Positions 53,212 through 64,000 of a stretch of DNA of 64,000 nt are shown here, piece by piece. The notes under the pieces were generated by a model. The model was not told the DNA's origin. It saw only the letters and a list, made by a program, of their open reading frames with translations, and made no database searches. Within the stretch, counting starts at the first letter, position 1. Each line of letters begins with the position of its first letter. Position numbers and translations under genes: made by a program. Source of the DNA: an uncultured Ureaplasma sp. GTDB lineage: Bacteria > Bacillota_I > Bacilli_A > Mycoplasmatales > Mycoplasmoidaceae. The stretch lies in NCBI GenBank assembly GCA_902800015.1, contig CADCCU010000002.1, forward strand, positions 1 through 64,000. The letters run 5' to 3'.

Positions 53212-56175
53212 TTAATTTTCCTCGGTTTTATCGGAACCAAATTCATCTTTTGCTTGTGCTAATTCCACTTTAAAAATACTTGTTACACCTTTTTGTTGCA
53301 TTGTTGCACCAAACAAAATATCACATTTTTCCATAGTACCAGGGCGGTGAGTAACAACAATGAACTGTGTATCTTTACTTGACATTTGAATCATATTAGC
53401 AAATCTTTCAACGTTTGCAGGGTCAAGTGCAGATTCAGCCTCATCAAGAATTACCAATGGAAAACTTTTGATTTTCAATATTGTAAACAATATTGATAAG
53501 GCAACTAATGATTTTTCACCACCTGATAACAATGAAAGTCTTGTAACTTTTTTACCATAAGGAGCAACAACCACATCAATACCAGAAGTCAAAATATTTT
53601 CTGAATCAGTATATTCAACATTACATGTGCCCCCACCTAGCAAATATTTAAATATTTCAGGTAATTTTTCATTAACTTTTCTAATGGTGTCGTCAAAATC
53701 TTTTTTAACTTGAATATCAAGAGTATTAATAGCTTCTTCAATATGTTGTTTTGCTAATTCAATTTCTTTTTGCTGTTTTGACATTTCATCATAACGAGTT
53801 TGAATTGATTCAAGATCATTTAACGCTTCCATGTTAATTGGACCTAAACGTGAAATTTCATTTTGTAATTGAATAATTGCATCTCTTGCTTGCTGATCGC
53901 TCATTGGTAATTCATTGACATAATTTTGCATAGCAAACTCAATTGTCATGTGATATGTTTGATTAATTTTATTTTTTACGGTTTCAATGATTGACTCACA
54001 TTTTACTTGTTCACCTTGATTTTGAGCAACTACATCTCTTGCTTTATCAACTTGGAATCGTATTTGGGTTAATTTAGCTTCAGTATCTGAAACTTGTGAC
54101 TTGTAAATAGCTTTTGAATTTCGATTAACACTCAAATCTTCGTATACTTTATTTTTCTTGTTTATCAATTTCGCAAGTTCAATTTCAATACTATTTTCAT
54201 CAATATTTGTTTGTTCTTCATTTAAACCTGCAGTTTTAGTTAGTTGTTTATAATCACTTTCATATTTTAATAACAAATTTTCATTTGTTCTTAAAATTTC
54301 TTCATAACGTGAAAGTAAGATTTTCTTTTCACTTTGTTTAGCAGTAATTTCATTTAAATCAGCGATAGTCTTCTCAAGTTCACTCTTTAATTGTAAATAC
54401 TTTTCATTGATTTCAGGATATGATTTGTTTAATTCATCCAAAGTTTTCTTAGAGTCTAATTCATTTAAGACACTATTTTTATTGATATAACCACCGGTTA
54501 TACTTCCCCCAGGTGCAATTTGTTGACCATCAAGAGTAACAATCCTATATAGTTGGTAAGTCAATCTAGATAAACTAGATGCTGAATTCAAATTGCTAGC
54601 AATAATAATATTGCCTAACAAGAACCTAATCACATTATCATATGCTTCATCATAACTAATAAGATCGCATGCAATACCACAATAACCATCACGATCTTTT
54701 AAAATTTCAAGATGTTCAGGTCTTAATCCTTTAGGACGAATGGTCTCCATTGGTAAGAATGTGGCTTTTCCAGCACGATTTGATTTTAAAAAATCAACAG
54801 CTTTTTCAGCATCAACATTTTTTTCAACAACAACATTGTGTGTATTTTTACCTAATGCAGTAGCTATAGCTGTTTTATAATCTTGTTCAACCTCAATGAA
54901 GTCTTTTACTAGACCATAAATGCCAGTTAATGCAAGTTTATTTTCAATAATAACTCTTGCACCATTATCAACATTTGAATTAGAATTTAATAAATCAACA
55001 AGTTGTTTGATTTTAGTTCTTGTTTCAATTAATTTATTAGATTGTTCATTAGTTTGATCGTTTAAGCTGTTTCTTTTTGCTAATAAATTATTAATAATTT
55101 CATCATATGCATTAATACTATCTTTTAATTTTGTTATGTTTGTATTAGCATCATCAATGGTAAATTTAGTTGATGAAATAATATTTTTAAAAGCATCAAC
55201 TTTTTTTGTTAAATTTTCACTTTCCAAATCAATTTGTAACTGCGAGTGTAAAGAAGATTTACGGATTTCAAGTTTGTTGATTTGTTCAATTAACTTATTT
55301 AATTCGTTAGATAGTCGTTCAATGTTTTGGTCAGCAGCTTCTTGTTTTTGTTTTTCAAATTTAATTGATTGATCAAGTTCTTTTAAATTTGGTTCAAACT
55401 GTTGTAGTTTTTCTTTAGCATCCTCAACATCTTGCTTAACGGTTTTTAATTTTTCAGTGTAATACTTTAAATCTTTAACCATCATAGTTAAATCTAATTC
55501 TTTTAAAGTTTTAGATTTTTCTTCATAAATCTTTACTTTTTCAGCTTGTTTTTTTATTTTCTTTAATGTACTTTCAAGCTCAGTATTTATATCAATAATT
55601 CGATTTAAATTTTCTTGAGTTTTTTCAAGCTCTTTTGTTGCATCTTCACGTTTTTTGGTATAAATACCAATACCTGCTGCATCTTCAAAAATAGTTCGTC
55701 TTTCTTCAGGCTTTGCATCAACAAATCATTGAACTGTACCTTGAGAAATAATTCCTAATGAACCTTTAGATAAACCAGTATCTAAAAAGATATCTTGTAT
55801 ATCTTTTAATCGACATGGTTCATCATTAATATAGTACTCATTATTGCCTTCACCCTTTACAAGTTTTCTTGTAATAGCTACATTTTGTAGTTCAGTATGT
55901 AATGCACCATTAGAATTATCAAATTCTAATGTAATTGCGGCAAAACTTGCTGGTTTATGTTCATTAGAACCATGAAAGATAACATCTTCACTAACTTTTG
56001 ATCGTAAAACTTTATTCGATTTTTCACCCAATACTCATTTTATTGCATCAATGATGTTAGACTTTCCACTACCGTTAGGTCCAACAACTCCTGACATGTT
56101 ATTTTTAAAATCAATTACTGTTTTAGTGGCGAATGATTTAAAACCATTTATTATTATTTTTTTTAGAAAAATCAT
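53212..56175 (-). CDS. smc: Chromosome segregation protein SMC
   Basis: The SMC ATPase organises and segregates the chromosome. The 987-residue protein starts MIFLKKIIINGFKSFATKTV and has Walker A VVGPNGSGKSNIIDAIKWVL. Two long coiled coils flank a hinge near GIYGLVKDFIEVEQDYKTAI. The C-terminal signature is RLSLLSGGEKSLVALSILF, with Walker B FPLVILDEAESALDPANVER. The length is shorter than the roughly 1190 of Bacillus SMC, mainly in the coils. A single-frame read with TGA Trp (for example QWFVDAKPEE). It shares a run with rnc upstream and ftsY downstream, as in many firmicutes. Confidence 0.96.
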
Positions 56176-56198
56176 AAGAAATTAATGCGTTAGATTTA

Positions 56199-56909
56199 TT
56201 ATATAAATCTATTTTTGTCCCAAATATTTTTTGTTCCTGCAAATTTTTTACATGCAGCTTTAGCAGCATTTTGTTCAGCTTCTTTTATTTTTGTGCCTGA
56301 ACCTGTGCCATATTTTATGTTGTTACATCATAATTCAACTTTATAATGATTTGGTTTATTATTAACTACATGGTATTGAATCTCATGTTTATTGTATTTC
56401 ATCATCATTTCTTGTAGTTTGGTTTTATAATCAAAAACATTATTTAGTTTATGAGTTTTGTAATTACTAATTAGTGTATTAGTAATTACTCTTTTAGCAG
56501 TATTGTAGCCTAAATCTAAATAGATGGCTCCCATTAGAGCTTCATAGACATCTTCAAGAATTTTTTCATTAAAATTATTTTTTGAATTAGCTATTGACTT
56601 ACCAATCTTAATGTATAAATTAAGATTAAGATTTTTAGCAGTGATTACTTCAGATTTAGCTTGAACAATTAAGATTTTATCTTTTGACATTTGTCCAACA
56701 TCTAATTTAGGATTTTGATTAAATAAATACTCACAAACGACAAAAGAAATTACCTGATCACCTAAAAATTCCAATCGTTCGTAGTCATATGATAAATGTT
56801 TATCATTATGATATGAAGCATGCGTAAGTGCTTCGATATACAAAAAATAACTCTTTGGAGTTATTTTTAATTTGTTAAAAAGATTGACTAGTGCTTTATT
56901 ATTTTCCAT
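56199..56909 (-). CDS. rnc: Ribonuclease III
   Basis: Cleaves double-stranded RNA, including rRNA precursors. The 236-residue protein has the catalytic helix signature YERLEFLGDQVISFV and EDVYEALMGAIYLD with both acidic metal-ligand sites, and a C-terminal dsRNA-binding domain (DYKTKLQEMMMKYNKHEIQY, then KEAEQNAAKAACKKF). TGA is Trp at the domain start. The ATG overlaps the plsX stop by 11 bases; smc follows. Confidence 0.95.
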
Positions 56910-57882
56910 TATTAAATTGTTTTTGAATTTTTTCAGTAACCTTATTTTTGATAACCTGATGTAACAAAACTAAAGCTGAATAGAATTGTTGTTCGTCAGC
57001 AGATCCATGAGTTTTTACAGCTGGTTTGGTTAAACCAAGTACAATTGCTCCAGCTTTATTTTTATAATCATATGTTTTCTTAATATTCTTTAAAACAAAT
57101 ATTGATGAAATTGCAGCTAATCAATTTCAAGGCTTCTTGAAATTTTTTTTCAATGAAATTGATATTGATTTTAATCCACCTTCTAATGATTTAAGTACAA
57201 GATTTCCTGTATATCCATCACAAATAGCAATATCAACAATACCTTGCATCAACTCACGTGGTTCAACAAAACCAACATAATTTAATTCTTTATCATTCAA
57301 TAGCATATCATTAGCTATATGGTGATAATCAAATCCTTTATTAGTTTCTGTACCAATATTGATTACACCAATAGATGGATTAGGAATATTCTCAACATTT
57401 TTAAAATAAATATTTGCCATTCTTGCGAAATTGTACAAATCTTGGCCATTACATTCTTTATTAGCACCAGCATCGATAATAACAAAATATTTACCTTTAG
57501 TTGTTGTTGGTAAAAATGGCATAAATCCAGCTCGTGCAAGGTTTTCAATTGGTTCTAATAAAAAACGAACAATCGTTACATAACCAGATGTACTTCCTGC
57601 AGATAAAACACCATCAGCAACATTATTTTTTACTAATTCTATTGCTTTGTACATACTTGAATCATTCATTCGTAGTGCTTGAATTGGAGTAGTATCCATT
57701 TGAATTACATCCTTAGCATAACAAATTTCAAATTCATTTTCTTTAATTAAAGGTTTAATTATTTTGCTATCACCAACAAGAATAATATTAACATCATTGT
57801 ATTTCTTAACGAATTTTCTTGCAGCTTTAATTGCTTCAGAAATATCGTTTTCAAAACCCATTACATCTAATGCTATTTTCAT
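56899..57882 (-). CDS. plsX: Phosphate acyltransferase PlsX
   Basis: Makes acyl-phosphate from acyl-carrier substrates for phospholipid synthesis at the membrane. The 327-residue protein begins MKIALDVMGFENDISEAIKA, where other members have DAMGGDxAP. VIQMDTTPIQALRMNDSSMY, DGVLSAGSTSGYV and AICDGYTGNLVLKSLEG are typical. The plsX-rnc order is the same as in Bacillus. Its ATG lies 1 base after the galU stop. Confidence 0.93.
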
Positions 57883-57883
57883 A

Positions 57884-58765
57884 TTATTTGTTTTTTAAAA
57901 AATTTTTTAATATAACTGCCATTTTTTTATCTTCAAGTGCCTTATGAAGAGTAGCTTGTAAATAGCCTTCAGTAGAACCTATATCATAACGTTTACCAGA
58001 AAAATTACATGCATATAAGCCTGAAGTTTTAGCTATTGTTTTTAATGCACTGGTTAATTGAATTTCTCCAGACTTATCAGGTTTACATTTTGCTAAAGCA
58101 TCAAAAATATCAGGGGTTAAGATATATCTTCCTAATGCTGCATAATTGCTTGGAGCCTGATCAACATCAGGTTTTTCAACCATATCTTTAACTTTAAATG
58201 TTTTATTTGATATTTTCTTATTTTGTGGTTCAATAATACCGTAAAGTTTAGTTTTTTCTTTTTCAACAAGTTGAACACCTAAAATTGAACATTTGTGTTT
58301 GTAATATGCATCAATACATTGCTTGATAGCGGTAGGTTGATTTTTTTGTGTAAAAACAACATCATCACTAAGAATAACAGCAAAAGGTTCATTATTAACA
58401 ATTTGTTTAACATAACTTATTGCATCGCCCAAACCTTTAGCATGTTTTTGACGAATAAAAACTACATTAGTCATATTTGAAATACTTGATACCATTTTGT
58501 ATAGTTCAACTTTATTTTTTTGCTTCAAAACAGTTTCTAATTCAAAAGAATGATCAAAATAATCAATAATTGAGTTCTTTTGTGAAGAAACAACAATAAT
58601 TATTTCCTTAATGCCAGAATCAATGGCTTCTTTAACTAGATAATGAATTGTTGGAACATTCAAAATTGGAATCATTTCTTTAGCTAGTGATTTAGTAGCT
58701 GGAAGAAATCTTGTACCATATCCAGCAGCAGGAATTACTAGTTTTGTAATTTTTTTGATTGACAT
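57884..58765 (-). CDS. galU: UTP-glucose-1-phosphate uridylyltransferase
   Basis: Makes UDP-glucose from UTP and glucose 1-phosphate, a precursor for glycolipids and galactose use. The 293-residue protein has the nucleotide-binding N-terminus LVIPAAGYGTRFLPATKSLA, KEMIPILNVP, QKHAKGLGDAI, VILSDDVVF and MVEKPDVDQAPS, all signature motifs. It lies between uvrA and plsX in a same-strand block. Full length, no anomalies. Confidence 0.95.
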   Translation of the reverse strand: MSIKKITKLVIPAAGYGTRFLPATKSLAKEMIPILNVPTIHYLVKEAIDSGIKEIIIVVSSQKNSIIDYFDHSFELETVLKQKNKVELYKMVSSISNMTNVVFIRQKHAKGLGDAISYVKQIVNNEPFAVILSDDVVFTQKNQPTAIKQCIDAYYKHKCSILGVQLVEKEKTKLYGIIEPQNKKISNKTFKVKDMVEKPDVDQAPSNYAALGRYILTPDIFDALAKCKPDKSGEIQLTSALKTIAKTSGLYACNFSGKRYDIGSTEGYLQATLHKALEDKKMAVILKNFLKNK

Positions 58766-58788
58766 AACTGTTATTAATTATATATAAA

Positions 58789-61629
58789 CTATTGTTTTTT
58801 ATTAGTTAGTAACTTTTTTAAATATTGAGCAGTATACGAGATATCACAATAATTTAATAGTTGTTCAGGTGTTCCAGTTGCTATAACTTGGCCTCCAGAA
58901 TCACCACCATCTCTACCAAGGTCAATAATATAATCAGCGCACTTAATTAAATCTAAATTATGCTCAATAACAATTAATGTTGTTCCAGCATCAACAATAC
59001 GGTTAAGAATATTAATTAATTTCTTAATATCATCAGTATGTAGACCAGTAGTTGGTTCGTCAAGAATTAAAATTGTCTTACTTGTACTATTCTTTTGTAG
59101 AAATTTTGCAAGTTTAATTCGTTGTGCTTCACCACCAGATAAAGTGTTAGAATTTGCACCTAGTTTTAAATATCCTAAACCTACATCATTTAATAAACTT
59201 ATTTTATGATGAATGTTTGGAATATTTTTAAAAAACTCTAATGCTTCATTAACGCTCATTTCTAGAACGTCATAAATTGATTTACCTTTATATTTAATGC
59301 TTAAAGTTTCATCATTATATTTTTTACCATGACATTCATCACACTTAACATAAACATCAGGCAAGAATTGCATAGCAATTCTAATCACACCATCACCTTG
59401 ACATTTTTCACAACGACCACCTGGAATATTAAAAGAGAATCTTCCTTTTTTATATCCGCGAGCTTTAGCTTCAGGAACCAAGGCGAACAATTCACGAATG
59501 TCATCAAATACACCAATATAGGTTGCTGGATTGCTTCTTGGTGTTCGACCAATTGGTTCTTGAGTAACAATGATTAATTTATCAATATCTTGAATACCTG
59601 TGATTGATTTAATTTTTCCAGCTTTAGTAAATGGATTGAACAAATACTTTTGAATGTTAGTAGCTAATGTATCCAATACAAGTGTAGATTTTCCACTACC
59701 ACTTACACCTGTAACACAGATAAATTTTCCAAGAGGGAAATTTACAGTGATATTTTTTAGATTGTTCTCTTGGGCACCTTTTATAGTTATTTTTTGACCA
59801 TTACCACTTCGTCGAGTTTTAGGAATAGGAATAAATAATTCACCAGAAAGGTATTTTCCGGTAATTGAGTCTTTAGATTGCATAATTTCTTTAGGTGTAC
59901 CACTTGCAACAACGCTACCACCGTTAATTCCTGCTCCTGGACCAATATCAACAATGTAATCTGCTTGTAACATAGTTTCTTCATCATGTTCAACGATGAT
60001 GATGGTGTTACCAAGATCACGCATCTTTTTTAAAGTTGTGATTAACATATCATTATCTTTTTGGTGCAAACCAATTGAAGGCTCATCAAGAACATAAAGC
60101 ACACCTGTTAAATTGCTACCAATTTGAGTAGCTAATCTTATTCGCTGTGCTTCACCGCCTGATAAAGTATTAGCATTTCTTGATAATGTCAAATATCCCA
60201 AACCTACATTTTGTAAAAAAGTTAAACGATTAATAATTTCTTTAAGGGCTAGTTGAGCAATTTGTGCTTTTTGATCATTTAATTTTAACTCTAAAAAGAA
60301 ATTTAATAAGTCATCAATTGACATATCAGTTAAATCAATGATACTTTTGCCATTAATTTTTACACATAATGCTTGTGGTGATAATCTTTTTCCACCACAA
60401 ACTTTACATACTTTTTCAGACATGAACTTTCCATAGAAAGTTCGTGCCATTTCACTAGTAGTTTCAAAATAAAGTCTTTTAACATGATTTAAAACACCTT
60501 CAAAGTATTCATAACTTTCACGTTTCAAACCATTAGCTGAAGTTACATTAATATGAAAAGGTTCATCTGATCCATATAGAATATAATCAAGTTGTTTTCG
60601 TGTTAGTTTGTTAATTGGTGTATTGATATTGATCTTGTAATGTTTTAACATGCATTCAAATATTTGTCATTCAATATTTGTTGTGCCTGCAGTATTTTTA
60701 TAGTATTCAATGCCTCCATCAATAATTGATAATTCAGGATGAGGGATCATTTTATGTTCATCGCCTTCAAATGTAATACCTAAACCACGACAATTAGGAC
60801 AAGCTCCAATTGGTGAATTAAATGAAAATAATCTAGGTTCCATTTCAGGAATTGAGAAACCACATTTTTTGCATGCGTGTGCTTCAGAATATTCAAATTC
60901 TTGATCATTGACAAGAACAATAACTTCATGAGTTGGTGAATTCTTTAATGCACTTTCCACTGCATCATTAATTCTTGACCTTGTATCTTTATCATCATGG
61001 CCAACAATTCGGTCGATGATGATATCAATGTTATGAAAATTATTTTTATTTAAATCAAACTCTTCGTCTAAAGAATAAATTTTATTATCTATTCTTAAGC
61101 GTAAGAAACCTAAGCTTCTTAATTTATCTAATTCTTTTTTAAATGTGCCTTTTTGTTTTCTTACGTATTTAGCAATAATTTGGATTTTATCGTTCTCTTT
61201 AAAATTTTCAAAAATTTTATCAACAATTTGTTTAATGGTTAAAGTTTCAATTTTACCATGACCATTAGGACAGTATGGATCACCAATACGTGCAAATAAT
61301 ACTCTTAAAAAATCATAAATTTCTGTTACTGTTCCTACAGTTGATCTTGGGTTATGCGATGTCGATTTTTGACTTATTGCTATTGCTGGGGATAAACCCT
61401 CAATTGTATCAACATTAGGTTTTTCATTTCCACCTAAAAATTGACGTGAGTATGTAGATAATGATTCTAAATATCTACGTTGACCTTCAGCGTAAATCGT
61501 GTCAAAAGCTAGAGATGATTTTCCACTACCACTAACGCCTGTAATAACAACAAGTTTATTTTTTGGAATCTCAACATTGATGTTTTTAAGATTATTCTCT
61601 CTTGCACCTTTTATTATCAATTTTTCCAT
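58789..61629 (-). CDS. uvrA: Excinuclease ABC subunit A
   Basis: DNA-damage recognition ATPase of nucleotide-excision repair, 946 residues with two ABC modules. The first Walker A is [19 protein letters not shown] and the second [18 protein letters not shown]. Both ABC signatures ([19 protein letters not shown] and [17 protein letters not shown]) and Walker [11 protein letters not shown] and [10 protein letters not shown] are intact. The zinc fingers are CPNGHG (degenerate), CKKCGF...CPNCRG, CKVCGG and CEKCQGDG...CDECHG. uvrB and uvrC are not in the window. Confidence 0.97.
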
Positions 61630-61641
61630 AACAAAATATTA

Positions 61642-62619
61642 TTATCTTTTTGTCTTTTTATTTATCAAATTAATAAGTTTCTTTTCATCACCAACAATTA
61701 AATGTGTTTGAAATGATGCAGATCTACTTATTAAATTACTAAAAATATCAATAATATTTTTTGGTAAAAATATATTTTGTGTGGTAAATTGTGCATCAAA
61801 TAAATTTTTGTTATCAATTAAATATTGAATGTTCAAGTAGTGATTTTTTGAAAATGCATTTCAAATGGTTTTATCAAAAGAATTTAAAACAAAGTAATAT
61901 GTTTTGGTGTTATCAATTTGGTAATTAAGATCTTCTAAAACTTTATAATAAGCATTAATCGGTAAAGATTCTATACTAGATACACTAAACGTATTGTTTT
62001 CAATAGGTGAGATATAAAAGTCTAAGTCATCTTCTAATAACTTAATTTTTTTGTATTTTTCAATTAAGATGTTTATATCGGTATCATAAAAAACAAAATT
62101 TAAAAATTCATTTTCATATATGAAGTGTTGATAAGTTAAATAATTTTGAATTAATAAAATGTCAGTAATAAATGCACTTTTTAATCTTACAAACTTTTTG
62201 ATATCTTCAGAATAACAATAAGATTTAGTTTTAGAACTTGAAACAATTAAAAGTGATTTTAACATTGCTTCATGAATTAAAAAAGATTTAGCAGTATAAG
62301 TAAGTGGAAGTGAAAATAAAATGCTTTTATTAGCAATGCTATATAAACATGAACCGTTACTACTAATGATATATCCGGTTTTTAATTTTAAAGATTTTTC
62401 AAAAAGTTTTAGTACGATGTTTAAACTAAATTTTGTTAAAAATACATAAACAACATCATTTTGATGTTTCACTAATAAATCACGATTTTTTTTAGACAGA
62501 AAAGATGAAGTAATTTCATCATTTTGTGGGTCAATATTAAAAATAAAAATTCTTTTTTTAGTTTTTGATGACTTACTTACGCTTTTTTGTTTTTTATTAT
62601 CGGTCTGTTTTTGTTTCAT
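61642..62619 (-). CDS. HAD-like protein with lost catalytic residues
   Basis: A 325-residue protein that follows the Cof-type HAD outline without the catalytic residues. A basic start ([22 protein letters not shown]) leads to [14 protein letters not shown], which sits where DLDGTLL should be. [20 protein letters not shown] replaces the TGR motif. [19 protein letters not shown] matches the usual ssNGs region, and [13 protein letters not shown] stands where GDSxND is expected. I infer a decayed phosphatase fold, possibly reused as a binding protein. It lies between thrS (1 base) and uvrA (12 bases). Function unknown. Confidence 0.55.
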
Positions 62620-62620
62620 T

Positions 62621-64000
62621 TTACTTCATCAGATTTATTTGTTTCTTTAAAAGTTCAATAAATTTCTTTAAAGAAATATTAACTTCATTAGTCTTACCAT
62701 ATTGACGATAGGTTACAGAATTGTTTTTTGCTTCTTTTTCACCAATAACAACTTGATAAGGAATTTTTCTAATCTGTGCTTCTCTGATCTTTTTTGATAG
62801 GCGCTCATTACTATAGTCAACTTTTGCTCGAATATCATTATTTAACAAAGTTAATTGCATATCATGAGTAATATCTTCATATTTTTCATTAACAGGGATT
62901 AGCATAACTTGAACAGGTGATAATCATAATGGTAATACACCCTTAGTTTGTTCTAATAAGATAGATAAATAACGTTCAAAAGTACCGATGATTCCTGCAT
63001 GAATAAATACTGGTGTTGCTTTTTTACCATTCTTGTCAATATATTCAAGTTTAAATCTATTAGGTAATAGGAAATCCAATTGAATTGTTGAAACAGTAAT
63101 AACATGACCTAAAACTGTTTTTATTTGCATATCAATTTTTGGACCATAGAAAGCAGCTTCACCAATTACTTCCTTGTAAGGAACTTTTAATGTTTTTAAT
63201 GCTTTCCTTAATTGATCTTCTGCACTATTTCACATTTTGTCATCATCAAAAAACTTTTCTTTATTTTTTGGATCACGCAATGATAATTCTACTGAATAGA
63301 TTGAAGTGCCTAATGTTTTATGTGCCTCGTTAATGATGTTGTAAATCTTTTTAATTTCTTCATTTATTTGACTTGACATTAAGATAGTGTGTGTGTCAAC
63401 AAGTTGCATTTGTCTTACACGTTCTAGACCAGTTAATGCACCACTAGCTTCATAACGATGTTGGATACCAAATTCAGCAATTCTAAATGGTAATTCACGA
63501 TATGAATGTGGTTTTTGTTGATATGTTACTATGTGGTGTGGGCAATTCATAGGTTTTAACACATATTCTTCATTATCAACTTTTAATTCTGTGAACATAT
63601 TTTCACGATAATGGTCTCAGTGTCCTGAAATTTTATATAGTTCAGTTGTTCCTAAAACAGGTGTCTGAACAAATTTATATTCGTTTCTTTGCAATAATTT
63701 ACGACAATAATCTTCGATTTGAAACTTAATATTAGTTCCATTTTCAAGCCAAATAGGTAATCCTTGACCGATTCTTTCATCAAAACAAAATAATTCAAGA
63801 TCGGCTCCTATTTTACGATGATCTCTTTCATTCTTTTCAGCTAAGAATGCTTTGTATTCATCATAATCCTTTTTGCTGTATCTAGCCCAGCCTTCAATAG
63901 CTGTAAGTTGTTCACTATTAGAATCATTATTAAAATATTGGCCTGAAACATTTATCAATTCAATAAATTCAGATTTTGGAAATTTGTGTAAACCTAAATT
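62621..64000 (-). CDS. thrS: Threonyl-tRNA synthetase, C-terminal part (runs off window)
   Basis: Charges tRNA-Thr. About 460 residues of the catalytic and anticodon-binding domains are visible. Zinc ligands lie in [13 protein letters not shown] (Cys), [16 protein letters not shown] (His) and [14 protein letters not shown] (His). [14 protein letters not shown] corresponds to motif 2 and the C-terminal domain [13 protein letters not shown] to the anticodon-binding fold. TGA encodes Trp in SGHWDHYR, MWNS and LPLWLS. The N-terminal part lies beyond 64000. Confidence 0.94.

Overview
The window is AT-rich, gene-dense Mollicutes DNA. Tryptophan is often encoded by TGA: conserved proteins (pyruvate kinase, enolase, RpoB, RpoC, UvrA, SMC, FtsH and others) read through in-frame TGA at positions where Trp is expected, so genetic code 4 was used throughout. 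Small compact operons, stop/start overlaps, lipoproteins with short signal peptides and a very reduced gene set fit a host-associated mycoplasma. The BspA-like leucine-rich-repeat lipoprotein, type I restriction locus and gene complement are compatible with the Malacoplasma/pneumoniae-group lineage (for example Candidatus Malacoplasma girerdii), but species cannot be proven from this window alone.

Layout. 1-820: a partial lipoprotein gene and a Ser-fMet-Asp-Phe tRNA cluster. 832-4707: lower glycolysis operon eno-pfkA-pyk (minus). 4834-6776: a small membrane protein, then an L10-leader-controlled rplJ-rplL with rpsO. 6842-8707: a C39-peptidase/ABC-exporter-like protein whose ATPase domain has decayed. 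8709-14483: a minus operon with a DUF2779 nuclease, lysS, a TSCPD protein, a HAD phosphatase and trpS. 14511-16712: EIIB-like protein and a MATE transporter. 16787-24937: rpoB-rpoC. 25089-27407: tRNA genes, a PQ-loop membrane protein, rplM-rpsI. 27417-31052: lipoprotein, hemW, miaA and a ferredoxin/flavodoxin-NADP reductase. 31112-33864: hpt-ftsH. 33930-38418: rpmG-pepP-mnmG-rsmG-ParA-like. 38480-40910: a structured intergenic RNA candidate and a surface lipase-like protein. 41327-47808: a complete hsdM-hsdS-hsdR type I restriction-modification operon. 47913-49975: YdeI-like gene, asnA and relic ORFs. 50110-52026: a BspA-type LRR lipoprotein. 52187-64000: thrS (partial)-HAD-like-uvrA-galU-plsX-rnc-smc-ftsY.

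The most striking element is the restriction-modification operon. It carries three repeat tracts of the kinds that mutate by slippage. A run of nine G in hsdM puts the gene out of frame in this sequence; eight would restore it. A (GA)9 tract in hsdS decides whether the specificity subunit has two target-recognition domains (about 400 residues) or three (598 residues). Three 12-bp repeats encode a TELT motif in the central spacer of HsdS, the position where EcoR124-type enzymes change the spacing of their DNA target. A second theme is decay of otherwise universal motifs: the fMet, Ala, Phe and Arg tRNAs have unusual bases or mismatches at conserved positions. An ABC ATPase domain, a ParA-like protein, an EIIB-like protein and a HAD-like protein lack their catalytic residues although their frames are intact.
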